From an uncultured Eubacteriaceae bacterium (GTDB lineage: Bacteria > Bacillota > Clostridia > Lachnospirales > CAG-274), in contig CAMVJD010000027.1 in NCBI GenBank assembly GCA_947167715.1, positions 1-38,558 on the forward strand: DNA of 38,558 nucleotides. Direction: 5' to 3'. The translations under genes and the position numbers were made by a program. Positions 31,904 to 38,558 of the stretch are shown here, piece by piece. The first letter of the stretch is position 1, and every line of letters starts with the position of its first letter. Below the pieces are notes generated by a model that made no database searches, was not told where the DNA came from, and saw only the letters and a program-made list of their open reading frames with translations.

Positions 31904-32314
31904 TTAAGCCTTGGGTGCTGCCGCGGCCATTTGCGGCTCGGTAGAATGCTCGTAGTCATCCTTCATTTCTCTTACCTTATTTTTTGCTGTGTTTTTGGCG
32001 TGGGACATACCGCTTTTCATATCCTCGCCCATATTTTCCGCCGCGTCTTTGGCGTCCTCGGCCATATCTGCCATGCCCTCGCCCATATCATCGATAAGAC
32101 CGCCGTTATCGGCTGTGCCTGTGAAGTAGGTGGTCATTTCGGGGGTGTTGTCGTTGTTAAGGTCGGTCACGGAACCGCCGTTTTCGGCGCCTGTGCTGCC
32201 GCCCGAGTTTTGCGCTGCGCTTTTGCTGTTAAGACGTGCAGCTGTTTTGCCGCAGGCTGTACAAATAGCCGCAAGCAGCATAAGCGCAAGAAATGTTAAA
32301 AAATATTTTCGCAT
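31904..32314 (-). CDS. Small lipoprotein with charged helical domain
   Basis: This 136-residue exported protein has a signal peptide and a likely lipobox ending at cysteine 21 (CTA-C). The mature part starts with a Ser/Gly/Asn-rich linker and then has repeated amphipathic stretches rich in Met, Asp, Glu and Ala (MGEGMADMAEDAKDAAENMGEDM), with a basic segment after it. No domain is recognised. AAAGGAGAG precedes the ATG. A surface or membrane-stress role is only a guess. Confidence 0.75.
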   Translation of the reverse strand: MRKYFLTFLALMLLAAICTACGKTAARLNSKSAAQNSGGSTGAENGGSVTDLNNDNTPEMTTYFTGTADNGGLIDDMGEGMADMAEDAKDAAENMGEDMKSGMSHAKNTAKNKVREMKDDYEHSTEPQMAAAAPKA

Positions 32315-32392
32315 TTTTTGTACTCTCCTTTATAATTATTTGGCTGCAAGGTTAGTATTTCGTGGGCAACAAAAAATTATGCCGTTAAATAC

Positions 32393-32421
32393 TTGTAAAT
32401 TTGTTAAAAAAAGTGTATAAT
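32393..32421 (+). promoter_or_regulatory. Promoter upstream of the malQ leader element
   Basis: TTGTAA (32393-32398) and TATAAT (32416-32421) are 17 bp apart. No clear promoter was found between here and malQ, so the palindromic element at 32482-32803 is probably transcribed in the malQ leader. Confidence 0.6.
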
Positions 32422-32481
32422 AAAATTATTAAAATAAAGGTAAATTTTAATTTGACGGGGCGTTGTTGTGAAACGAGGCAA

Positions 32482-32803
32482 CGGAACGACACATAGGTCG
32501 TTCCCTACAAAACGGTGATATGTTAGGGAAATACTGATTAAATTCAAAAAGCAAAAATAATTTTAGCCGAAGGCGGCAAATTTGTAGGCGACCATGCGTA
32601 TTTTTCCGCTTTTCAAGCGGAAAATAGCAATCAGAGCCGTTAAGCATTATGCCGAAATCCCTACCGGAATTTCGGCGGTAGATGTTGAGCCTGTACGCGC
32701 TTGTCGCGCGTTTCGGCTATATGTGCAAAATTATTTTTGGTATCCTATTAATCAGTATTTCCTTAGATCATTTGTTGTAGGGACGGACCTATGTGTCCGT
32801 CCG
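32482..32803 (+). repeat. MITE-like element with long imperfect inverted ends
   Basis: The ends (32482-32512 and 32773-32803) are imperfect inverted repeats containing ACATAGGTCG and its counterpart, both reading into TTGTAGGGA. Inner arms GGAAATACTGATTAA (32527-32541) and AAAAATAATTTT (32553-32564) recur inverted at 32748-32762 and 32727-32738. Between the arms are further hairpins, TTTTCCGCTT/AAGCGGAAAA and CCGAAAT/ATTTCGG. Bases 32687-32718 are identical to part of the 37 kb repeat. There is no transposase and no plausible protein. Confidence 0.8.
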
Positions 32804-32854
32804 CTCAAAATCCTCTCGACAAATTGAAATTTGTTAAATCAGGTGGTGTTTTAT

Positions 32855-34417
32855 ATGAGAAAATGTGGTATACTTTTGCATCCTATCAGCCTTCCCAGCC
32901 ATTACGGCATTGGCGACCTTGGCAAGGAAAGCTATGCATTTGTGGACTTTTTGGCCGAGGCGGGTCAAAAGCTATGGCAGGTACTGCCGTTTGGTCATAC
33001 GGGCTACGGTGACTCTCCGTATCAAAGCTTTTCAACCTTTGCGGGCAATCCGCTTATGATAAGCCCCGATATCCTTGTCAAGGACGAGCTGTTGTCCGAG
33101 GCCGATATCGCGGAGCTCCCGTTTTTCGAGCCCTGCAAGATAGAGTACGGCAAGGCCATAGACTTTAAATATTCGCTCTATCGCAAGGCCTTTGCGGCAT
33201 TTGACAAAAAGAACAAGGCCTACCGTGCGTTCTGCCGCAAAAATGCCTTTTGGCTGGACGACTATGCGCTTTTTATGTCGCTTAAAAATTATTTTATCGA
33301 GCAGCGCAAAATGACGGTGGACTCCAAGGAATACAAGGCCTACCGCCGTAATCTGAAAAAATATATGCCCGAAAATGCGATAAAGGACCGTTTTTACGGC
33401 GCCAGCTGGAACTCGTTCCCCGAGCCGCTCCGCGACAGGGACGAAAAGGCGCTTGCCGAATACAAAAAAATGCTTAAAAACGAAGTGGAGTTTTACAAAT
33501 TTATCCAGTTTGAGTTTTTCAAACAATGGGCAGACCTTAAAAAATACGCAAACGAAAGCGGCATAGAAATAATAGGCGATATCCCTATTTTTGTGGCCGT
33601 GGACAGCGCCGATACCTGGAGCAGCCGCGAAATATTCAGGATAAACGCAAAGGGCTTTCCTATCGAGGTGGCCGGCGTTCCGCCCGATTATTTCAGCGAG
33701 GACGGCCAGCTTTGGGGCAACCCGCTTTACGACTGGGCAAAGCTTGCCGAGACCGGCTACGATTGGTGGGTAAAGCGTATCGAGGCCGTTTCTCAGCTTT
33801 TCGATATTATCAGAATAGACCATTTCCGTGCCTTTGAAAGCTATTGGTCGATACCCTTCGGCGCAGAGACCGCAAAAGAGGGCAAGTGGAAAAAGGGTCC
33901 GCAGACCGCAGTTTTTGATGCAATAAAGGCAAAGCTCGGCGATATAGAAATAATTGCCGAGGACCTCGGCGACCTTAACCCCGAGGTGCTTGAACTGCGC
34001 GACAAGCTCGGTTTCCCGGGTATGAAAATTTTGCAGTTTGCCTTTGGCAATTTTGACAACCCGTATTTCCCGCATAACTTTGAAAACAATAACTGCGTTG
34101 TTTACACCGGCACCCATGATAACGACACGACACTCGGCTGGTATAGGAGCTGTGACGAAAAAACAAGGGATATGGTGCGCCGTGTACTGAATGTTTCGGG
34201 CGACAATATCGTTTGGGATATGATAAGAATGGCTATATCCTCAAGCGCAAAATATTGTATTATCCCCGTTCAGGATATTCTCGGCTACGGCGAGGACACA
34301 AGAATGAATACCCCCGGCGTAAGCGGCGGCAACTGGCAGTTTATGTTTGAAAGGGGCAAGCTGACCCCGGAAATAGCGGCAAACCTTAAATATTTATGTA
34401 CCATATTCAATAGATAA
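32855..34417 (+). CDS. malQ: 4-alpha-glucanotransferase (amylomaltase)
   Basis: This 520-residue cytoplasmic GH77 enzyme transfers maltosyl or longer glucan units between alpha-1,4 glucans in maltodextrin and glycogen use. The start is the typical MRKCGILLHPISLPSHYGIGDLG. Catalytic residues are visible as nucleophile D322 (IRIDHFRAF), acid/base E369 (AEDLG) and D422 (THDNDT). AGGTGG precedes ATG 32855; an upstream in-frame ATG would lengthen the conserved start. It is not clustered with other glycogen or maltose genes. Its predicted leader of more than 400 nt contains a palindromic element. Confidence 0.95.
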   Translation: MRKCGILLHPISLPSHYGIGDLGKESYAFVDFLAEAGQKLWQVLPFGHTGYGDSPYQSFSTFAGNPLMISPDILVKDELLSEADIAELPFFEPCKIEYGKAIDFKYSLYRKAFAAFDKKNKAYRAFCRKNAFWLDDYALFMSLKNYFIEQRKMTVDSKEYKAYRRNLKKYMPENAIKDRFYGASWNSFPEPLRDRDEKALAEYKKMLKNEVEFYKFIQFEFFKQWADLKKYANESGIEIIGDIPIFVAVDSADTWSSREIFRINAKGFPIEVAGVPPDYFSEDGQLWGNPLYDWAKLAETGYDWWVKRIEAVSQLFDIIRIDHFRAFESYWSIPFGAETAKEGKWKKGPQTAVFDAIKAKLGDIEIIAEDLGDLNPEVLELRDKLGFPGMKILQFAFGNFDNPYFPHNFENNNCVVYTGTHDNDTTLGWYRSCDEKTRDMVRRVLNVSGDNIVWDMIRMAISSSAKYCIIPVQDILGYGEDTRMNTPGVSGGNWQFMFERGKLTPEIAANLKYLCTIFNR

Positions 34418-34459
34418 ATATTATCCGCCGACCGCGCGACATAAACGGCGCTAAATTAT

Positions 34460-34620
34460 CCGCCGCGCTCCCGTGCAAATCTCCCCTCGACAGGGATAAA
34501 AACAGTCTCGGAGAGAATTGCCCGTGAGCTCGGCGGCGTAAAATAACGGATGGTAGGCCGACACAAGCGATTGACGGCGAAACTGTTTCTTCCTGTTGAG
34601 ACGGGAATTGCTTGCGGCGG
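34460..34620 (+). repeat. 161-bp imperfect palindromic element before aroB
   Basis: The outer arms CCGCCGC (34460-34466) and GCGGCGG (34614-34620) are perfect. Inside them CTCGACAGGGATAAAAACAG is mirrored, with a few changes, by the inverted copy ending in TGTTGAG. Pairing continues towards an AT-rich centre near 34540. The whole could fold as one long hairpin. Minus-strand frames across it look like shadows of the palindrome, not genes. The 11 bp ATTATCCGCCG occurs both just before (34421-34431) and at its left edge (34455-34465). Confidence 0.7.
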
Positions 34621-34674
34621 CCGCATCATAAAACAGCGTATCAAAGATATAATAAATCAAAAAGGAACTTGTAT

Positions 34675-35760
34675 ATGAAAGAATTAAAGATCAAAACTCC
34701 CACTTCGGAGTACCCAATTTACATAACCGAGGGCTTTGACGGCCTTGCCGCGGCATTTGAGACCGCGGGCTTTTCGGGCAGAAAGCTTTGCATAATAACC
34801 GACAGCAATGTTGCGCCCTTGTATCTTGACAAGATAAAATCGCTTTTAAGCGGTTATGATGTGTCAAGCTATGTATTCAAGGCGGGCGAGGAAAGCAAAA
34901 ACCTTGATACAATAAGCGATTTTTATAAGCATTTCATTGACGAAAGGCTTGACAGAAAATCGGTGTTGGTGGCTCTCGGCGGCGGTGTAACGGGCGATAT
35001 GACGGGCTTTGCGGCGGCGACATATATGCGCGGCATACCCTTTGTGCAGATACCAACAACGCTTTTGGCGCAGGTTGACAGCAGTGTCGGCGGCAAAACG
35101 GGCGTTGATTTTCTGGGCAATAAAAATATGGTCGGCGCGTTTTATCAGCCGTCCTTTGTCTATATCAACAGCCAAACCTTGTCCACTCTCCCAAAGGAGC
35201 AGGTGGCCTCGGGTATGGCAGAGGCCGTAAAGACCGCCTATATCATAGACAAAGATCTTTTGGCATATTTTAATGAAAATGCGCCTGCCATAAAGGCGCT
35301 TGACCCCGAAAAAATCGGCCATGTGATATATTCCTGCTGCAAGGCAAAGGCTTGGGTCGTAAATCAGGACGAAAAGGAGTCGGGATTAAGAGAAATTTTA
35401 AATTTCGGACATACCTTCGGTCATGCGGTTGAAAAGCTGTCGGGATTTAAGCTGCTGCACGGCGAATGTGTGGCAATAGGTATGGCGGCGGCTATGCATT
35501 TGACCGCGGCTATGAATAAGACCACGGAAAACGACCTGCTTGAAGCGGAAAAGCTTCTGCAATTTTTTGACCTGCCTATACGCGCCGAAAACTTCGGTAC
35601 GGACGATATTTACAAGCAGATGTTTTACGATAAAAAGACTAAAAACGGCAAATTAAATATTATAGTATTGGAAGAAATAGGCAGGGCCTATACCGAAAAA
35701 AATGCGCCCGAGGAGGCTGTAAAGGCAGCAATAGCGCATATTGCGGGGGACAAAAAATGA
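34675..35760 (+). CDS. aroB: 3-dehydroquinate synthase
   Basis: This 361-residue cytoplasmic NAD- and metal-dependent enzyme catalyses the second step of the shikimate pathway, cyclising DAHP to 3-dehydroquinate. ALGGGVTGDMTGFAAATYMRG is the NAD region, QIPTTLLAQVDSSVGGKTGVD the substrate region, and NFGHTFGHAVE carries zinc-ligand histidines. AAAGGAAC precedes ATG 34675. It is the first gene of a tight unit with lspA, its stop overlapping the lspA start by four bases. Other aro genes are not adjacent. Confidence 0.95.
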   Translation: MKELKIKTPTSEYPIYITEGFDGLAAAFETAGFSGRKLCIITDSNVAPLYLDKIKSLLSGYDVSSYVFKAGEESKNLDTISDFYKHFIDERLDRKSVLVALGGGVTGDMTGFAAATYMRGIPFVQIPTTLLAQVDSSVGGKTGVDFLGNKNMVGAFYQPSFVYINSQTLSTLPKEQVASGMAEAVKTAYIIDKDLLAYFNENAPAIKALDPEKIGHVIYSCCKAKAWVVNQDEKESGLREILNFGHTFGHAVEKLSGFKLLHGECVAIGMAAAMHLTAAMNKTTENDLLEAEKLLQFFDLPIRAENFGTDDIYKQMFYDKKTKNGKLNIIVLEEIGRAYTEKNAPEEAVKAAIAHIAGDKK

Positions 35761-36227
35761 TAGCTGTTATTATTGTTTTATTTCTTATAATATTCGACCA
35801 GCTTACAAAGCTTGCGGCGATAAATTGGCTTATGCCCATAAAACAAAGGATCTTAATAGAAGGCTTTTTTAACCTTACCTATGTCGAAAACCGTGGCGCG
35901 GCATTCGGCTCCATGCAGGGGGCACGCTGGTTTTTCGTGGTGCTTGCGGTTTTGGTGGTGGCAGGCTTATCCTTTTATTATCGCAGGATAGAAAAAACAA
36001 AAAATACCCTGCCGCTGCGTGCTGCAATTATATTGATAGTCGGCGGCACGTTAGGCAATGTTATAGACCGTGTTTTCCGCAGCTATGTTGTGGATTTTCT
36101 GGATTTTATAATTTTCGGCTATGACTTTCCCGTGTTTAATGCGGCAGATGTGTTTATTGTGATAGGCACGTTTTTGATGGCAGCCTATATACTTTTGACG
36201 GATATTAAAAAGGAAGACAAAAAATGA
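35757..36227 (+). CDS. lspA: Lipoprotein signal peptidase (signal peptidase II)
   Basis: This 156-residue polytopic aspartyl protease removes the signal peptide from prolipoproteins after lipidation. It has four membrane helices, the motif YVENRGAAFG, and the two catalytic aspartates in GNVIDRV and FNAADVFIV. It overlaps aroB (ATGA) at its start and rluD (ATGA) at its end, so the three are translationally coupled. It would process the lipoproteins encoded at 11612 and 31904. Confidence 0.95.
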   Translation: MIAVIIVLFLIIFDQLTKLAAINWLMPIKQRILIEGFFNLTYVENRGAAFGSMQGARWFFVVLAVLVVAGLSFYYRRIEKTKNTLPLRAAIILIVGGTLGNVIDRVFRSYVVDFLDFIIFGYDFPVFNAADVFIVIGTFLMAAYILLTDIKKEDKK

Positions 36228-37129
36228 TATATGTAGTTGAAAACGAGGACGCGGGCAAGCGCATAGATGTTTATTTAAGCGAGGAAAACGAGGATATCTC
36301 CCGCAGCGCCGTGCAGAAAAATATTGAAAACGGCAATATACTTGTAAACGGCATAAAAGTCAATAAAAATTATAAGCTGTCGGCGGCGGACGAAATTTCC
36401 GTCGATATCCCCGAGCCCGTGGAGACCGAAATACTCCCCGAGGATATACCGCTTGATATACTTTATGAGGATGACGACCTTATTGTTATCAATAAGCCGC
36501 AGGATATGGTGGTACACCCTGCCGCGGGGCATTATACGGGTACGCTTGTAAATGCGCTCATGTTTCATTGCGGCGATAATTTGTCGGGGATAAACGGCGT
36601 TTTGCGTCCCGGCATTGTTCATCGCATAGATAAGGATACAAGCGGCGTTCTGGTCATAGCAAAAAGCGACAGGGCGCATCTTTCGCTTTCAAAACAGCTT
36701 GCCGAACACAGCATGACAAGAGAATATCAGGCTATAGTCTATAACGGCTTTAACGAGGAAAGCGGCACTGTGGATGCACCTATCGGCAGACATCCCAAGG
36801 AGCGCAAAAAAATGGCGGTGGTGCGGGATAAGACTGCACGGCACGCCGTTACGCATTATACCGTTATAAAAAAATTAAAGGGAAACTATACGCTTGTGAA
36901 GCTTCGCCTTGAAACGGGCAGAACTCACCAGATAAGGGTGCATATGGCGTATATCGGCCATCCGCTTTTGGGTGACGAGGTATACGGGCCAAAAAAATGC
37001 CCCTTTAATTTAAAGGGGCAGGTGCTTCATGCAAAAATATTGGGCTTTATACATCCGGTGACGGGCGAGTATATGCAGTTTGAAAGCCCGCTGCCGCAGT
37101 ATTTTCAAGACCTTATAGATAAAATTTAA
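36224..37129 (+). CDS. rluD: RluA-family 23S rRNA pseudouridine synthase (RluD-like)
   Basis: This 301-residue cytoplasmic enzyme isomerises uridines in 23S rRNA. An N-terminal S4 RNA-binding domain (about residues 12-75) precedes the catalytic domain, with HRIDKDTSGVLVIAK containing nucleophile D136, and later LETGRTHQIRVHMAYIGHPLLGD. The lspA-rluD order is very common in Firmicutes. The exact uridine targets (RluD-type positions) are inferred from the family. It ends the aroB-lspA-rluD operon. Confidence 0.94.
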   Translation: MIYVVENEDAGKRIDVYLSEENEDISRSAVQKNIENGNILVNGIKVNKNYKLSAADEISVDIPEPVETEILPEDIPLDILYEDDDLIVINKPQDMVVHPAAGHYTGTLVNALMFHCGDNLSGINGVLRPGIVHRIDKDTSGVLVIAKSDRAHLSLSKQLAEHSMTREYQAIVYNGFNEESGTVDAPIGRHPKERKKMAVVRDKTARHAVTHYTVIKKLKGNYTLVKLRLETGRTHQIRVHMAYIGHPLLGDEVYGPKKCPFNLKGQVLHAKILGFIHPVTGEYMQFESPLPQYFQDLIDKI

Positions 37130-37151
37130 GCCGAAGCGCTGTGCCTCGGCT
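37129..37151 (+). terminator. Terminator of aroB-lspA-rluD
   Basis: AGCCGA and TCGGCT pair with additional inner pairs and are followed by TTTTTT. The stem begins at the last base of the rluD stop codon. Confidence 0.85.
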
Positions 37152-37162
37152 TTTTTTACGGT

Positions 37163-37395
37163 TTTAACAAACTAAGGAAGTCCCCCGCTTCTAAAGCGGG
37201 GGTGCTTACTTAAAATTCAGTGGGAGTCCAAGCTCCCACTGAATTTGGAATTGCTTGCAATTCCGTTGGTTATGAGTTATGGCGTAACACGCCAAAGGCG
37301 TGTATAGCCTACAGAGGATGAGCCTGTACGCGCTTGTCGCGCGTTTCGGCTTATGTAGCAGAAATTTATTTCTGCGGAATACGAATATCATTGAC
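37163..37395 (+). repeat. Dispersed hairpin-module repeat, copy B
   Basis: The copy has the same left end (TTTAACAAACTAAGG and the CCCCCGCTT hairpin) and right end (GCAGAAAT-TT-ATTTCTGC through CATTGAC) as copy A. Here AATTCAGTGGGAG/CTCCCACTGAATT forms a clean 13-bp stem. An extra block with ACACGCC-AAA-GGCGTGT and ACGCGC-TTGT-CGCGCGT hairpins is inserted before the right end. The right end meets the stop codon of the next minus-strand gene. Confidence 0.9.
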
Positions 37396-37652
37396 TATTC
37401 TTTCGGGGTTTCGTCTGTGTTTTTTGTATCGGGGGCTTTTTTTAAAATAAGGTACATAAAAATGACGCAGCAGGGTATAGCTAATATAAGGCCGAGCATG
37501 CAGCCGCATATCAGGCAGGCAAAGAAACCGCCTATACCAAGACCTATTTTGTTTTTAACTATACCCGCAGCAAGTACAATGCCGCCCGTTATAAGACCAA
37601 CGCAAAGCGCTCCGAATATCACACCTATTAAGTAAGCCGAATTTGTGTCCAT
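37395..37652 (-). CDS. Small membrane protein, unknown function
   Basis: This 85-residue protein has two to three hydrophobic helices rich in glycine (GVIFGALCVGLITGGIVLAAG and LGIGGFFACLICGCMLGLILAIPCCVIFMYLIL) and a short charged tail KKAPDTKNTDETPKE. No family is recognised. AAAGGAAAT precedes the ATG and a good promoter lies at 37704-37732. Its TAG stop lies exactly at the border of repeat copy B, so the repeat may have supplied or moved the stop codon. Confidence 0.72.
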   Translation of the reverse strand: MDTNSAYLIGVIFGALCVGLITGGIVLAAGIVKNKIGLGIGGFFACLICGCMLGLILAIPCCVIFMYLILKKAPDTKNTDETPKE

Positions 37653-37703
37653 AATTATTTCCTTTCAATTTAATATGTAGATATATGAAATATTACCAAC
37701 AAA

Positions 37704-37732
37704 ATAATAGCATATTCAAGAATAAAAGTCAA
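37704..37732 (-). promoter_or_regulatory. Promoter of the small membrane protein gene
   Basis: On the minus strand TTGACT (37727-37732) and TATTAT (37704-37709) are 17 bp apart, about 50 bp before the start codon. Confidence 0.75.
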
Positions 37733-37871
37733 TGATCGGCTTGTATAATGCGCAGAAATGCTTTTTTTAGTTGTATAATACCGTTTTTCTACTATATATA
37801 GTGTAATATAGTGTAAGTTAAGCCCTAAAATTATTTGTTAAATTTTTTTTTGAAAAAAATGAAAAAAAGTG

Positions 37872-37900
37872 TTGACATTTTGTTTTATTTCTTGTATACT
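37872..37900 (+). promoter_or_regulatory. tRNA-Ser promoter with A/T-tract upstream element
   Basis: TTGACA (37872-37877) and TATACT (37895-37900) are 17 bp apart. Runs of T and A just upstream (37842-37868) look like an UP element and nearly repeat the sequence upstream of the rRNA promoter. Confidence 0.88.
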
Positions 37901-37954
37901 AATCAAGTGCTGAAAAAAAGCACCAAGTTAAATAAGTCTTTTTAGAAGGCATTT

Positions 37955-38042
37955 GGAGATGTACCCAAGTGGCTGAAGGGGCTCCCCTGCTAAGGGAGTA
38001 GGTCGTTAACGCGGCGCGAGGGTTCAAATCCCTCCATCTCCG
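37955..38042 (+). tRNA. tRNA-Ser, anticodon GCT
   Basis: The acceptor stem GGAGATG pairs with CATCTCC (38035-38041) and G is the discriminator. The anticodon stem CTCCC/GGGAG encloses the loop CTGCTAA, with anticodon GCT at 37989-37991 reading AGC/AGU. A long variable arm follows, as in class II serine tRNAs, and GGTTCAAATCC is the T-loop region. The CCA end is not encoded. It lies upstream of the rRNA operon on its own promoter. Confidence 0.96.
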
Positions 38043-38082
38043 TTTTTTTCAAAATTTTTTTTGAAAAAAATAAAAAAAGGTA

Positions 38083-38111
38083 TTGACAAACATAAAAGTT
38101 TGTGATATTCT
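38083..38111 (+). promoter_or_regulatory. Ribosomal RNA operon promoter
   Basis: TTGACA (38083-38088) and TATTCT (38106-38111) are 17 bp apart, preceded by T and A runs resembling an UP element. Transcription would start near 38118. Confidence 0.82.
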
Positions 38112-38115
38112 ATTA

Positions 38116-38165
38116 TAGCTGTCGCAAATGACGGCTAAACAAAAAGCTTGTACATTGAAAACTAA
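38116..38165 (+). promoter_or_regulatory. rRNA leader hairpin and boxA-like sequence
   Basis: TAGCTGTC and GACGGCTA pair around a 6-nt loop at the predicted transcript start. TTGTACATTGAAAACTAA follows, resembling the boxA/antitermination region common in Firmicute rrn leaders. Confidence 0.5.
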
Positions 38166-38255
38166 ATAATCAAAGAATTAATACTCAATCCCTTAAATTC
38201 AAAAGTTGAGAAAACAACTATAAAAACACCAAGTCAGCAAATGAGCTGTAAACTT

Positions 38256-38558
<303 letters not shown>

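Noticed and set aside
32594-32827. 77-codon frame within the palindromic element
   Set aside because: It runs through hairpin sequence, has no ribosome site and encodes no recognisable protein.
33032-34117. 361-codon open frame on the minus strand
   Set aside because: It lies fully inside malQ on the opposite strand, and the malQ protein is unmistakable. The frame is a by-product of codon bias.
34451-34660. Two overlapping minus-strand frames of 62-69 codons
   Set aside because: They span the imperfect palindrome before aroB, and symmetry alone explains the open frames.
37955-38042. tRNA-Ser as an attachment site
   Set aside because: No partial duplicate of the tRNA 3' end was seen in the window and no integrase adjoins it.

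Overview
The window looks like chromosome of a spore-forming, anaerobic Gram-positive bacterium of class Clostridia. Support comes from an intact cotJABC spore-coat operon, RNase Y, a CIRCE-type heat-shock operator, an infC-rpmI-rplT operon whose infC start codon is AUU, a dockerin-bearing BspA-like surface protein, SD-rich starts, and the clostridial-looking first ~300 nt of a 16S rRNA gene at the right edge. Family or genus cannot be fixed from this window. Strands alternate often, and convergent pairs usually share one bidirectional terminator.

Layout. 1-7,300: proline symporter putP, hsp20 behind a CIRCE/sigma-A promoter, rpsU-yqeY, thiD, a metallo-hydrolase, a HAD phosphatase and the IF3-L35-L20 operon with an attenuator-like leader. 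7,400-15,500: a tandem pair of paralogous membrane proteins of unknown role, a gluconate 5-dehydrogenase-like SDR, an acetyltransferase, an FG-GAP-like lipoprotein, an M15 peptidase and a folB-folK fusion. 15,500-24,800: RNase Y, an LRR/dockerin exoprotein, a DUF1266+DUF2185 protein, a secreted stalk-domain protein, an XRE regulator, cotJABC and an orphan cbiD. 24,800-29,650: two adjacent minus-strand operons (DUF2325-DUF3793-flavodoxin, and DUF6110-P1B ATPase-MBL hydrolase). Their promoters carry the same inverted-repeat operator, so they appear to form one metal-responsive locus. 29,680-38,558: a Xer-like recombinase, a membrane protein, a lipoprotein, malQ, the aroB-lspA-rluD operon, a small membrane protein, tRNA-Ser(GCT) and the start of an rRNA operon.

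The intergenic DNA is the second notable theme. Three copies of a modular element (left edge, 21,619-21,837 and 37,163-37,395) are made of short perfect hairpins, and individual modules reappear elsewhere (1,844-1,864 and 32,687-32,718). Two larger imperfect palindromes sit on either side of malQ. None of these carries a credible gene.

The most promising undescribed biology is the shared operator TTAGTT-N6-AACTAA, which links a flavodoxin and two conserved DUF proteins to a heavy-metal-type P-type ATPase without the usual CPC motif. The mosaic hairpin repeats come next. Promoters and terminators were read by eye from consensus, spacing and stem symmetry. No database search was run.
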